Of a stretch of DNA of 64,000 bases, positions 31,286 to 40,780 are shown one piece after another. Made by a program: the position numbers and the translations under genes. The DNA is from Hymenobacter piscis (GTDB lineage: Bacteria > Bacteroidota > Bacteroidia > Cytophagales > Hymenobacteraceae), in contig NZ_JAHHZN010000016.1 in NCBI RefSeq assembly GCF_018760735.1, forward strand, positions 1 through 64,000, read 5' to 3'. Positions within the stretch are counted from its first letter, which is position 1. Every line of letters starts with the position of its first letter. Below the pieces are notes generated by a model. That model saw nothing but the letters and a program-made list of their open reading frames with translations. It was not told where the DNA came from and made no database searches.

Positions 31286-34200
31286 ATGAAGCACGTTGCC
31301 TTTCAATGGGTGCTGGTGGTGTTGGTAGGGCTGGGGCTAGGCGTACCGGCCTGGGCCCAGCAGAAACCCGCCGCCCCCAAATCTGATGTTCCGGCCGCCG
31401 CGCCGGTGCTGCCCAAATTCACGGGCAAGTTCAGCTCGGACCCCGAGCAGTTCATCACGGAGGTGCAGTCGTTGATGGCGACGACCAAAAACGCCGGGGC
31501 CATAGCGGCCGGCACCCGCCTGCAGCAGGTGTGGGGCAGCAACCGCCTCACGGCCACCCAGCAGCGCTACATCGTATCGCTGAGCCAGTACATGCTGGCC
31601 CGTAAGATGCGCGCGCGCCCCTACTTCGAGAGCTTCTACACGGCCATTGCGGCCGGGGCCACGGTGCAGAATCTCTCCGACCAGCAAATGACGGAGCTGC
31701 TCAGCACCATGGGCAAATCCCTGGAAAAAGACCCGCCCGCGGCCTCGGAGAAGTTCCTGGCCGACGCGGCCCTCTTCCTTGATACCAAATTTCTGCACCG
31801 CTCCCGCTACAGCTCCCTGCGCGTGGTGGGCGGCACCTTCCGCTTCGCCTACAACGACGCCGACCTGCCCTCCCTGGCCCCGCCGGCCCCGGCGCCCGCG
31901 CCCGCGCCGGCCGGTAAGGCGGCCCCCGCCAAAAGCAACGGCTGGGGCGACGAAGACCCCTGGGGCTCGGCCGATACGGGCAAGAAGGACGCCAAAGCAG
32001 CCGCTTCGGGCTGGGATGCCGTGGCCGCGCCAACCTACGGCGGCTACGTGGCCCCCACCACCCGCGGGGCCGTGATTATGCTCCAGGAGGCCGACCTGTT
32101 CCTGGCCTCGCCCGCCGACTCGGTGTACATCCGTAAAACCCGCGGGGCCGTGGTGCCCGGTCAGAACCGTTTCGTGGGCTACGGGGGCGAGTTTGCCTGG
32201 CAGGTGAAAGGCAACCCGGTCTCGGCCGCCCTCACCACCTACGACTTCGATATTACCAAGGCCGAATTCGCGGCCAACCCCGTTACGCTGACCTATCCGG
32301 CCGTGCTGGAAGCGCCCGTAACGGGCTGGATGGCCTACAAGAGCGTGCAGCGCAAGGCCGGGGCCGATACGGGCTACCCGCGCTTCATCTCTACCACCAA
32401 CGACGCCCGCGTCAAGAACATCGGCCAGAACATCCGCTACCTGGGCGGCTTCTCGCTGGCCGGCAACCGGGCCTTATCGGCCTCCCTCGACGGGTCTCTG
32501 TCGCGCATTATCGTGGACGTGGACGGCAAGCCCAAGTTCCGGGCTTCGTCGCGGGCCTACGAGCTGGGCGACTCGCTCATCACGGCCGAGCGCGCCTCGG
32601 TTTCGATTTTTCAGGGCAAGCAGGACTCGCTCACCCACCCGGGCGTGAAGCTCAAGTACAACAAGGGCAACCAGGTGCTGCAGCTCACCCGCGAAGCCGG
32701 CCTCTACAAAAGCACCCCTTACTACGACTCCTACCACCAGATGGAGGTGACTACCGAGCTGCTGACCTGGCCCGTGCTAACGCCCTACATCGACTTTTCC
32801 ATTCTGACCGCCAAAAACCAGGTAACGGCCGATTTCGAGTCCAAGGAGTTTTACACCAATACCCGCTACCAGCAGGTGAAGGCCATCAACAAGCTCCACC
32901 CGCTCCAGATGATTGTGGGCTACAGTGCCGAAAACGGCAATAAGCGCCTGTTTACGGTGCAGGACGTGGCCACGTCCCGCAAGCTCAAGCCCGACAACGT
33001 GCGCTCCCTGGCCGCCGGCCTGGCCCGTGACGGGTACGTATCCTGGTACCCCCAGAGCGACCAGATTGTAGTGCTGCCCAAGGCTTACCACTACGTGAAC
33101 TCCTCCCGCGGCAAAAAGGACTACGACCATATCTCCATCAAGAGCCTCTCGCCCTCGGGCCACAACGCCACCCTCGACCTGACGACCAACGACCTGATTG
33201 TGAGGGGTGTGGACCGCTTCAACTTCTCCGACGACTCCGTGACGGTGTTCGTGAAGCCGGATTCCAGCATCGTGCGCATCCAGAAAAACCGGGGTGTGCT
33301 CTTCAACGGCACTGTGGTAGCCTCGGCTTTCGTGTTCAAGGGCAAGGAGTTCAAGTTCGACTACGACGGGTTCTACATTGATCTGGTCAAAATTGACTCC
33401 ATCATTGTGAAGGGCAAGGGCTCGAAGGGCTCGGTGATGAAGGCCCGCAAGGATGTGGACTGGACCCTGACCAACAAGAAGAAGAACTCGGCCGGCCGCC
33501 TCTACATCAACGCGCCTAACAACAAATCGGGCCGCAAGAAGCTGGGCGCCTACCCCACCTTCGATGCCAGCACCGGGGCCTACGTGTACTTCGATAAGCC
33601 CGAAGTGCTCGGCGGGGCTTACGACACGACCATGTACTTTGATATTCCGCCCTTTAAGCTGGATTCGCTCAACAACAAGAACCGGGCGGCCGTGGGCTTC
33701 AAGGGCAAATTCGTGTCGGGGGGCATTATGCCCAGCTTCGATACCAAGCTCAGCATGCAGGACGATGGCTCCCTGGGCTTCGTCTACAACGTGCCCAAGG
33801 CGGGCTTCCCGCTCTACGGGGGCAAGGGCACGCTCTACAATAAGGTGAGCATGAGCAACCGCGGCCTGCAGGGCATCGGCAACATCAAGTACCTGACCGG
33901 CGACTTCCAGAGCGACCAGTTCATCTTCTACAAAGACTCCGTAGTGACGGTGGGTAAAACGGCCACCATTCTGCCCGGTCCGCTCAAGGGCACCGAGTTT
34001 GCCAAGGTGAATTTCCTGCCCGGCTACCAGATGAAGTGGGCCGTGCGCCAGGATTCGATGTACCTGACTACCCAGGACAAGGGCGAGAGTTTCCGGATTT
34101 ACGACGTGGCCTACGGCTTCAAGGGCACGCTCACCTACACGCCCGGCGGTCTGCTGGGGCGCGGCGCCATGGACGGCCCCCAGTCGTTTATCCGCTCCAA

Positions 34201-36442
34201 CGACTTCGTGTTCAAGCCCACCCAGTTTACGGGCCGGCGCTCCACGTTCAACGTGAAGTCGGCGGAGGTGAACAAGCCGGCTCTCACGGCCAACAACGTG
34301 AACTTCACCTACGACCTGAAGGGCGGCAGCACCGAATTCGCCCGCGAATCGGACGATACCAAGTCCAGCATCGACCTGCCCTACTCCGACTACCGCACCA
34401 CGCTTTCGGGCGGTAAGTGGGACTTCAAGAAGAAGCTGGTGCAGCTGCGCGTGGCAGCCGGGGCCGACTCCTCGCGCTCCTACTTCTACAGCACCAAGCC
34501 CGAGCAGCAGGGCCTTAAATTCCAGGCTGCCAGCGGGCAGTACGACCTGAGCCGCTACCGGCTGGTGGCCGGCGGGGTGCCCCGCATTTCCTCGGCCGAC
34601 GCCTGGATTGTGCCCGACTCGAACAAGGTGTACGTGCTGCCGAATGCCGAAATGCGGGCCTTCCAGAACGCCAGCATTGTGATGGACACCCTGCGCAAGT
34701 ACCACAACCTCTACAAGGGCGAAATCCGCATTCTCTCGCGCACGGCTTTCAGCGGCAACGCGCTTTACAACTACAAAACCTCCGCCGACTCGTTTGCCAT
34801 CAAGTTTGCCAACTTCCGCGTCGATTCCACGGCCCTGATTACGGCCCTGAACACCGGCGGCAAAAAGGGCGGCGGGCTGCTCAAGCGCGGCCCTGCGCCG
34901 GACGACCTGCCCGCCTCGCCGCCCACCCTGGCCGTGGCCAGCATTCAGGCCACCGACAAGTTCAACCTGGCCCCGCGCATTGCCTACCGGGGCGGCATTG
35001 CCATGAATTCCCAGAAAAAGGGCTTCACCTTCGACGGGCAGGCCAAAATGAACTTCGTGAAGACGGCCTCGGCCTCCGACTGGTTTGCCGTGCAGGACAC
35101 CATCGACCCCCAGCGCATCCGCATCAAGCTCAACCAGCCCAAGTCTGAAGACGGCACGCCCATGCTCTCGGGCCTGTTCCTCTCGGAAGGCACGGGCAAG
35201 GTGTACCCGCTGTTTGTGGCCACCAAGCCCGGCGTGACCGACCAGAACCTGTTCACGGTGGACGGCACGCTCAGCTACGACCAGCGCAACCGCGTGTACG
35301 CCATCAGCCAGCACAACCCCTTCGACCCCGACGTGTACGAGGGCTCGGTGCTCACGCTCAAGGACTCGACCAGCGAGCTGAACTTCCGCGGCAAGTTCGA
35401 GCTCATCAACTCCAACAAGGATTACACCCTGCAGGCCGCCGGCCTGGGCTACGCCAAGCCCGACAGCGCCCTCTACGACCTCGATACCTTCCTGACCTTC
35501 GACATCAACCTGCCCGAGAAGGCCATTGAAGCCATGGGCCAGGACCTGGCCACCAACGCCAAGGGCGCGCCCGAAGCCCTGACCGGCTCCCAGGCCCAGC
35601 TCTACAAAATGGGCGAGTTCATCGGCAGCAAGGCCGTGCAGGACTACAGCACCCGCAAGGGCAGCTACGTGCCCCTGCAGAAGGTGTCGGCCAAGTTCCT
35701 GCACACGCTGGTGCTGAGCCAGGTGAACCTGCGCTGGGACGAGAAGCTGCGGGCCTGGTACTCGGTGGGCAAGATTGGCCTCGTGAGCGTGGGCAAGAAG
35801 GACATCAACGCCCTGATTGACGGCTACATCGAAATCAAGAAGGAAAGCACCGGCGACGCCGTGGAAATTTACCTGGAAGCCGAGCCCCAGACCTGGTACT
35901 ACCTCAAGTATTCCAACAACGTGCTGCTGACCAAAGCCCAGCACGGCTCCTACGACGAGATTGTGGGCCTCAAGGCCAAGGGCGACTACAACACGGCCAC
36001 CGAGTACGGCTTCTACCTCGGCGACGACCAGGAGGTGCAGCTCTTCCTTAACCACTTCCGCAAGGACTACCTCAAGGAAACCGGCAAGCGCAAAGTCAAC
36101 AGCACCCAACCCCAGAGCACCGGCAACTTCGACTTCGATGAGGATACCAGCAAAAAGAAGAAGAAGAAAAAGAACGAGCCGGTAGACGAAGCCGCCCAGG
36201 ACAACCCGCCCGCCGATGAGCCGGCCGAAGACACCGGCCGCAAAAAGAAGAAGAACAAGCAGGAGCCCATCGAAGATGCCCCCGCCGCCGATGCGCCCAC
36301 CGAGGACACGGGCCGCAAAAAGAAGAAGAACAAGGACGAAGCCGTAGAGGCCGCTCCGCCCGCGGCCGATGAGCCGGCCGAGGAGCCCAAAAAGGACAAG
36401 AAGAAAAAGAAGAAAGCCGGCGACGACCCCTTCGGCGAGTAA
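31286..36442 (+). CDS. giant secreted protein of unknown function
   Basis: A 1,718-residue exported protein: signal peptide MKHVAFQWVLVVLVGLGLGV...AWA, then a helical domain to about residue 190 and a Pro/Ala-Lys-Trp-rich linker (APAPAPAGKAAPAKSNGWGD). About 1,300 residues of beta-rich sequence with many G-x-Y/F strands follow. A charged tail of about 110 residues carries four Lys clusters (SKKKKKKKNE, GRKKKKNK twice, KKDKKKKKKAG) spaced by Pro/Glu/Ala. It ends DPFGE. I recognise no catalytic motif. It may be a surface or periplasmic scaffold. Met31286 is chosen for the signal peptide; a Met three codons upstream is possible. A terminator follows. Confidence 0.75.
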   Translation: MKHVAFQWVLVVLVGLGLGVPAWAQQKPAAPKSDVPAAAPVLPKFTGKFSSDPEQFITEVQSLMATTKNAGAIAAGTRLQQVWGSNRLTATQQRYIVSLSQYMLARKMRARPYFESFYTAIAAGATVQNLSDQQMTELLSTMGKSLEKDPPAASEKFLADAALFLDTKFLHRSRYSSLRVVGGTFRFAYNDADLPSLAPPAPAPAPAPAGKAAPAKSNGWGDEDPWGSADTGKKDAKAAASGWDAVAAPTYGGYVAPTTRGAVIMLQEADLFLASPADSVYIRKTRGAVVPGQNRFVGYGGEFAWQVKGNPVSAALTTYDFDITKAEFAANPVTLTYPAVLEAPVTGWMAYKSVQRKAGADTGYPRFISTTNDARVKNIGQNIRYLGGFSLAGNRALSASLDGSLSRIIVDVDGKPKFRASSRAYELGDSLITAERASVSIFQGKQDSLTHPGVKLKYNKGNQVLQLTREAGLYKSTPYYDSYHQMEVTTELLTWPVLTPYIDFSILTAKNQVTADFESKEFYTNTRYQQVKAINKLHPLQMIVGYSAENGNKRLFTVQDVATSRKLKPDNVRSLAAGLARDGYVSWYPQSDQIVVLPKAYHYVNSSRGKKDYDHISIKSLSPSGHNATLDLTTNDLIVRGVDRFNFSDDSVTVFVKPDSSIVRIQKNRGVLFNGTVVASAFVFKGKEFKFDYDGFYIDLVKIDSIIVKGKGSKGSVMKARKDVDWTLTNKKKNSAGRLYINAPNNKSGRKKLGAYPTFDASTGAYVYFDKPEVLGGAYDTTMYFDIPPFKLDSLNNKNRAAVGFKGKFVSGGIMPSFDTKLSMQDDGSLGFVYNVPKAGFPLYGGKGTLYNKVSMSNRGLQGIGNIKYLTGDFQSDQFIFYKDSVVTVGKTATILPGPLKGTEFAKVNFLPGYQMKWAVRQDSMYLTTQDKGESFRIYDVAYGFKGTLTYTPGGLLGRGAMDGPQSFIRSNDFVFKPTQFTGRRSTFNVKSAEVNKPALTANNVNFTYDLKGGSTEFARESDDTKSSIDLPYSDYRTTLSGGKWDFKKKLVQLRVAAGADSSRSYFYSTKPEQQGLKFQAASGQYDLSRYRLVAGGVPRISSADAWIVPDSNKVYVLPNAEMRAFQNASIVMDTLRKYHNLYKGEIRILSRTAFSGNALYNYKTSADSFAIKFANFRVDSTALITALNTGGKKGGGLLKRGPAPDDLPASPPTLAVASIQATDKFNLAPRIAYRGGIAMNSQKKGFTFDGQAKMNFVKTASASDWFAVQDTIDPQRIRIKLNQPKSEDGTPMLSGLFLSEGTGKVYPLFVATKPGVTDQNLFTVDGTLSYDQRNRVYAISQHNPFDPDVYEGSVLTLKDSTSELNFRGKFELINSNKDYTLQAAGLGYAKPDSALYDLDTFLTFDINLPEKAIEAMGQDLATNAKGAPEALTGSQAQLYKMGEFIGSKAVQDYSTRKGSYVPLQKVSAKFLHTLVLSQVNLRWDEKLRAWYSVGKIGLVSVGKKDINALIDGYIEIKKESTGDAVEIYLEAEPQTWYYLKYSNNVLLTKAQHGSYDEIVGLKAKGDYNTATEYGFYLGDDQEVQLFLNHFRKDYLKETGKRKVNSTQPQSTGNFDFDEDTSKKKKKKKNEPVDEAAQDNPPADEPAEDTGRKKKKNKQEPIEDAPAADAPTEDTGRKKKKNKDEAVEAAPPAADEPAEEPKKDKKKKKKAGDDPFGE

Positions 36443-36448
36443 CCCCCC

Positions 36449-36481
36449 AAAGACCCGGTAGCCCAGCTGCCGGGTCTTTTT
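36449..36481 (+). terminator. terminator of the giant gene
   Basis: AAAGACCCGG / CCGGGTCTTT stem with an 11-nt loop and TTTTT, seven bases after the stop codon. Confidence 0.9.
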
Positions 36482-36615
36482 GCTGGTGCCCACCCCGCAA
36501 CCCGGGTGACAACCATCATCCGGGCTACGGACGAAAGTCCGGGCCAGGGCCGCGCCACATTTCGCCGGAACCGTACCTTTACTTCCCTGACTGAACTGCT
36601 ACCCGCTCTCTTCCT

Positions 36616-37257
36616 ATGAACCTCCCCCTCGTGCTCGGCCTGCTGGTGGCCGCCTACCTCATTGGCTCCATCCCGACGGCCCTGTGGGTGGGGCGGGCGT
36701 TTTTCGGGCTCGATATCCGGGAGCACGGCTCCGGCAACTCCGGGGCCACCAACACGTTCCGGGTGCTGGGCAAAAAGCCGGGCTCCTTCGTGATGGCCGT
36801 GGACGTGCTCAAGGGCTGGGTGGCCACCTCCCTGGCCTCGGTGATGCTTCAGCAGGGCGCCATTCTGCCCGAGCAGCTGCTGTACTACCAGCTGGCCTGC
36901 GGGGTGCTGGCCGTGGTGGGGCACATTTACCCCATCTGGGCGGGCTTCCGGGGTGGCAAAGGCGTGGCCACCATTCTGGGCGTGATGCTGGCCATTGCCC
37001 CGGCCACGGTGGGCGTGTGCATTCTGGTGTTTATTGCGGTGCTGCTGGTGTCGCGCTACGTGTCGTTGAGCAGCATGACGGCCGGGGTAGTGTTTGCCCT
37101 GCTCCAGCTGCTGCCCCCGTTCCGGCCCGAGAACCAGCTGCTGCTGTGGTTCGGCTTCATGGTGGCCGGCCTGCTCATCTACACCCACCGCGCCAACATC
37201 CAGCGCCTGCGCGCCGGCACCGAAAGCCGCGTGCCCATGCCCTGGGATAAGAAGTAG
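36616..37257 (+). CDS. plsY: glycerol-3-phosphate acyltransferase PlsY
   Basis: A 213-residue inner membrane enzyme transferring the acyl group from acyl-phosphate to glycerol 3-phosphate, the first step of phospholipid synthesis. Five or more membrane helices and all three motif loops are present: YLIGSIPTALW, HGSGNSGATNTFRVLG, and GHIYPIWAGFRGGKGVAT, with the C-terminal HRANIQRLRAGTE. A -7-like TACCTTTA lies at 36574-36581. Only six bases separate its end from the DUF2199 gene, so the two may be cotranscribed. Confidence 0.95.
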   Translation: MNLPLVLGLLVAAYLIGSIPTALWVGRAFFGLDIREHGSGNSGATNTFRVLGKKPGSFVMAVDVLKGWVATSLASVMLQQGAILPEQLLYYQLACGVLAVVGHIYPIWAGFRGGKGVATILGVMLAIAPATVGVCILVFIAVLLVSRYVSLSSMTAGVVFALLQLLPPFRPENQLLLWFGFMVAGLLIYTHRANIQRLRAGTESRVPMPWDKK

Positions 37258-37262
37258 GTGAG

Positions 37263-37751
37263 ATGAGCTACCAATGTGCCTGTTGCGGCGAAACGCACGA
37301 AGGATTGCCGGATATTGGTTCCGCAATGCCCTACATGATACACGACATCCCGGAAGATGAACGGCCGGGCCGGGTTGCGCTGACGGCAGATACATGCATC
37401 CTGGATGATGAGTACTATTTCATCAGAGGTGTACTGGAAATTCCGGTGCATGAGCAGGAGCAAACCCTGGGCTTTGGCGTGTGGGTGAGTCAGACAGCAG
37501 AACATTTCCATGCTTATCGTGAACAGCCTGATTCAACCAATATAGGGCCGTTTTTTGGCTGGTTCTGCACTGAAGTCAACGCATTTTCGCCCACTATTCT
37601 ACTGAAGTCAAAAGCGCACTTCATCGGAATCGGGCAGCGTCCGAGTATCGAGCTAGAACCTACTGACCATCCGCTGGCCGTAGCGCAGCGGGAGGGCATC
37701 AGCTTAGCCCGCGCCTGGGAAATAGTGCACGAGTACCTTCCGAAGGAATAA
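37263..37751 (+). CDS. DUF2199 domain protein
   Basis: A 162-residue cytosolic protein matching DUF2199: N-terminal CACCGETHEGLP zinc-like pair, CILDDEYYFIRGVLEIPVHE, FGVWVSQTAEHF and a Pro-rich end (ELEPTDHPLAVAQREGISLA). The function is unknown. Codon use is less GC-rich than that of its neighbours plsY and the M20 peptidase, which may mean later acquisition. The 5-base gap to plsY suggests it is read from that transcript. Confidence 0.8.
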   Translation: MSYQCACCGETHEGLPDIGSAMPYMIHDIPEDERPGRVALTADTCILDDEYYFIRGVLEIPVHEQEQTLGFGVWVSQTAEHFHAYREQPDSTNIGPFFGWFCTEVNAFSPTILLKSKAHFIGIGQRPSIELEPTDHPLAVAQREGISLARAWEIVHEYLPKE

Positions 37752-37814
37752 GCTGCTTCTACCGCCCCGCCTTTCCTACCTTTACCCCCGCATTTCCAAC
37801 CCAAACCACCCCGT

Positions 37815-39176
37815 ATGGCTTCCTACCTGCAAGACCACCAGGACCGTTTCCTGACCGAACTTATCGACTGGCTCCGCATCCCGTCGGTATCGGCCGACCC
37901 CAAGTTTCATGGCGACGTGCTGAAGGCCGCCGAGTACCTGAAGGCCCGTTTTGAGGAAGTGGGCCTGGATAACGTGGAGCTCTGCCCCACGGCCGGCAAC
38001 CCCATCGTGTACGGCGAGAAAATCGTGGACGCGAGCCTGCCCACCGTGCTCGTGTACGGGCACTACGACGTGCAGCCCGCCGACCCCTACGAGCTCTGGG
38101 ATTCGCCCCCCTTCGAGCCCGTTATCAAAGACGAGAAGATTTACGCCCGCGGCGCCTGCGACGATAAAGGCCAGGTGTACATGCACGTGAAGGCCCTGGA
38201 AGTGATGCAGCAGGACGGCGCCTTCCCCTGCAACATCAAGGTGATGATTGAGGGCGAGGAGGAAATCGGCTCCAACAACCTGGCCATCTTCGTGCGCGAA
38301 AACAAGGCGAAGCTGAAGGCCGACGTCATCCTGATTTCCGACACCGGCATGCTGGCCAACGATGCGCCCAGCATCGAGGTGGGGCTGCGCGGGCTGAGCT
38401 ACCACGAGGTGGAAGTAACCGGCCCCAACCGCGACCTGCACTCGGGCCTCTACGGCGGCGCGGTGGCCAACCCCATCAACGTGCTCTGCAAGATGATTGC
38501 CTCCCTGCACGACGAAAACAACCACATCACCATCCCCGAGTTCTACAACAACGTGGCCGTGCTCACGGAGGAGGAGCGCGCCGAACTGAACCGCGTGCCC
38601 CACTCCGACGACGAGTTCAAGCAGAGCATCGGCCTGCCCGACGTGTACGGCGAGCAGGGCTACACCACCGTGGAGCGCATCGGCATCCGGCCCACGCTCG
38701 ACGTGAACGGCATCTGGGGTGGCTACACCGGCGAGGGCGCCAAAACGGTAATTGCCTCTAAGGCCTACGCCAAAATCTCGATGCGCCTGGTGCCCAACCA
38801 GACCTCCGACGAAATCACGGCCCTGTTCCAGGAGCATTTCAACCGCATTGCGCCCAGCGGCGTGACGGTGAAGGTGAAGCCCCACCACGGCGGTGAGCCC
38901 GTGGTAACGCCCACCGATTCGGTGGCCTACAAAGCCGCCGCCGACGCCATGGAAACCACCTTCGGCAAGCGCCCCATCCCCACCCGCGGGGGCGGCTCCA
39001 TCCCCATCGTGGCCATGTTCAAAACGGAGCTGGGCCTCGATACCGTGCTGCTCGGCTTCGGCCTCGACTCCGACGCCATCCACTCGCCCAACGAGCACTA
39101 TGGCGTCTTCAACTTCCTGAAAGGCATCGAAACTATCCCGCACTTCTACCGCAACTACGCGGCAGCCATGAAGTAA
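37815..39176 (+). CDS. M20-family dipeptidase (carnosinase-like)
   Basis: A 453-residue cytosolic metallopeptidase with two zinc sites. Metal ligands are in VLVYGHYDVQPADP, ARGACDDKGQ, EGEEEIGSNN (catalytic Glu pair) and ISDTGML, with the late His in DAIHSPNEHYG. A dimerisation lid lies at about residues 200-310. It resembles bacterial dipeptidases of the CNDP/PepV type that cut dipeptides for amino acid recovery. A -7-like TACCTTTA (37777-37784) precedes the start. A strong terminator follows. Confidence 0.9.
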   Translation: MASYLQDHQDRFLTELIDWLRIPSVSADPKFHGDVLKAAEYLKARFEEVGLDNVELCPTAGNPIVYGEKIVDASLPTVLVYGHYDVQPADPYELWDSPPFEPVIKDEKIYARGACDDKGQVYMHVKALEVMQQDGAFPCNIKVMIEGEEEIGSNNLAIFVRENKAKLKADVILISDTGMLANDAPSIEVGLRGLSYHEVEVTGPNRDLHSGLYGGAVANPINVLCKMIASLHDENNHITIPEFYNNVAVLTEEERAELNRVPHSDDEFKQSIGLPDVYGEQGYTTVERIGIRPTLDVNGIWGGYTGEGAKTVIASKAYAKISMRLVPNQTSDEITALFQEHFNRIAPSGVTVKVKPHHGGEPVVTPTDSVAYKAAADAMETTFGKRPIPTRGGGSIPIVAMFKTELGLDTVLLGFGLDSDAIHSPNEHYGVFNFLKGIETIPHFYRNYAAAMK

Positions 39177-39201
39177 CGAGTTGCCAGTTGCCAGAGTAAC
39201 A

Positions 39202-39238
39202 AAAGCGCCCCTTCCAAGCTGTTTGGAAGGGGCGCTTT
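39202..39238. terminator. bidirectional terminator
   Basis: Perfect 16-bp stem AAAGCGCCCCTTCCAA / TTGGAAGGGGCGCTTT with a 5-nt loop, between convergent genes (M20 peptidase and the frameshifted barrel). Confidence 0.9.
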
Positions 39239-39241
39239 ACG

Positions 39242-40013
39242 TTAGGGCGTGCCGAGTTCCGGAGCGGTAGGATCCGGGGTGGGCGCAGACGGGCGACCGA
39301 TGGCGCGGATAACAGAAGACGGCCCGGTATAGAAAAGAAACCGCCCACCTTTATAGAGCGCGACGGGCAGTTTCACGAACACTAAGCGGCCGGCATTTAC
39401 GGTGCCCCGGGCCAGCTGCCGGGGTTCGAACAGGTAGTTCAGGTAGAGTTGCAGGCTGCCATTACGGATCTGCCGCTGACCGGATCCGCTGATTTCACCG
39501 GGCCGGAATACATTGTGCAGCCCTCCCACGTAGCGCCAGCCCACCGACAGCCCCCCCCGGATCCTGGTAGCCAAAGCCCACCACGAAACTGACCTCGCGC
39601 GGGCGCACCGTCAGCTCATTGAGCCGGAAAACGGGCTGCAGGTTCGGCGACTCGTTCAGCAGCCAGCTGTACTGGGCGCCTGCTTCCACAAACAGATCCT
39701 GCTGGTGATACTGCAGCAGCAGGGGGGCATCCAGGTAAGTCAGGCGCCGGCCGATGGTAAAGCCGTACGCCGTGGCATTGTCGCCGCGCTGGGAGTAGAG
39801 CCCTTCGGCCTGCAGCGCCAAACCACCCGGCAGCGACAGGCGCGTCAGTACGCCCCCGTGTCCACCCAGGCGCAACGTGCTACCCTCGGCATCGGCCCCG
39901 ATTCCGTTGGAAAAAGTAGCGCCTCCCTTCAGGCCCAGCAGCAGGCGCTGGCCGGCGGCAGGAACACTCAGGGCAATAAAAAGGATAGGTAATAATCGGA
40001 TAGCACGTGTCAT
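39242..40013 (-). pseudogene. frameshifted PorT-like barrel protein
   Basis: The 5' part reads as a barrel with signal peptide (MTRAIRLLPILFIALSVPAA, then LLLGLKGGATFSNGIGADAE and LFVEAGAQYSWLLNES), clearly a paralogue of the next two genes. At a G8 run (39551-39558 on the minus strand) the frame shifts. With seven G it would continue GGLSVGWRYVGGLHNVFRPG to a typical terminal strand LQLYLNYLF. The tail then runs about 55 residues beyond the point where the paralogues stop. It is either a decaying copy or a homopolymer error. Confidence 0.7.
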
Positions 40014-40069
40014 GAGTGGATGTGAGAAGGGAATAGCAATAGCGGATAACAACGCCCAGGGCGTGGTTT

Positions 40070-40657
40070 TTAGTTGAACGAATACGTCAGGTATAGCTGG
40101 AAAACGCTGTTGCGCACGTCGTTCTGGATGGTAGAGCTGCCTACGGTGCGGGATTTTTCTACTTTGGTCAGCGCGCCGTTGTAGCGCAGCCCGATGCCGG
40201 GGCCGGCCTTGCGCTGGTAGCCCAGCCCGAAAACGTAGCCCGCATCCACCGTATTGTAGCGCGACTTCACATCGGTGCTCACGGTACCTACTTTGTTGCG
40301 GGCCGCCACCAGGAAGCCCACCTGCGGGCCGGCCTCGAAGAACAGGCCGTCGGCATTCACGTGCAGCAGCAGGGGCACATCCACGTAGTCGAGGCGGGTG
40401 GTGCGGTCGGGGTTGGGCAGCTTGGCGCCCTTGCGCGAGTACAGCAGCTCGGGCTGGAAGGCCAGCATGCGGGTGAAACCGATATTGGCGAATACGCCGG
40501 CCTGAAAACCCACCAGGCTCTGGTACGGGTCGGCCTGTTTGCCCACGAAGTTGGCGAGGGAAGCCCCGGCCTTGAGGCCCAGCGAAACGTCGCTCTGGGC
40601 CTGGGCGGTGACAGCGGTACCCAGCAGGCACGCAGCAGAAAAGAGTAACTTCTTCAT
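40070..40657 (-). CDS. PorT-like outer membrane beta-barrel protein
   Basis: A 195-residue exported protein: signal peptide MKKLLFSAACLLGTAVTAQA, then an 8-strand barrel pattern with the family landmarks VSLGLKAGASLANF, FQPELLYSRKGAKL, YVDVPLLLHVNADGLFFEAG, and a terminal strand VFQLYLTYSFN ending in aromatic Phe-Asn. It is the middle of three tandem paralogues. The ligand or partner is unknown. Confidence 0.85.
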   Translation of the reverse strand: MKKLLFSAACLLGTAVTAQAQSDVSLGLKAGASLANFVGKQADPYQSLVGFQAGVFANIGFTRMLAFQPELLYSRKGAKLPNPDRTTRLDYVDVPLLLHVNADGLFFEAGPQVGFLVAARNKVGTVSTDVKSRYNTVDAGYVFGLGYQRKAGPGIGLRYNGALTKVEKSRTVGSSTIQNDVRNSVFQLYLTYSFN

Positions 40658-40726
40658 AGAACAGGAAAACGGAATCGGAGGGCCGAAACTACGCCCAAAA
40701 GCCCAATGCGCTGGTAGCCGGAAAAC

Positions 40727-40763
40727 AAAACAGCCCCAATCCGTTCAGATTGAGGCTGTTTTT
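40727..40763 (-). terminator. terminator of the 40781-41449 barrel gene
   Basis: AAAACAGCC / GGCTGTTTT with CAATC/GATTG inside; on the minus strand TTTTG follows. Confidence 0.8.
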
Positions 40764-40780
40764 AAAGCGTTGTGGTGGTC

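Noticed and set aside
32777..36493. Long open frame (1,238 codons) on the minus strand opposite the giant gene
   Set aside because: It is a mirror frame caused by GC-rich codon use; the plus-strand gene has a signal peptide, coherent protein pattern and terminator.
39421..39440. GGTTCGAAC word as a tRNA T-arm
   Set aside because: It lies within a barrel gene and no cloverleaf can be built around it. No tRNA or rRNA gene was found in the window.
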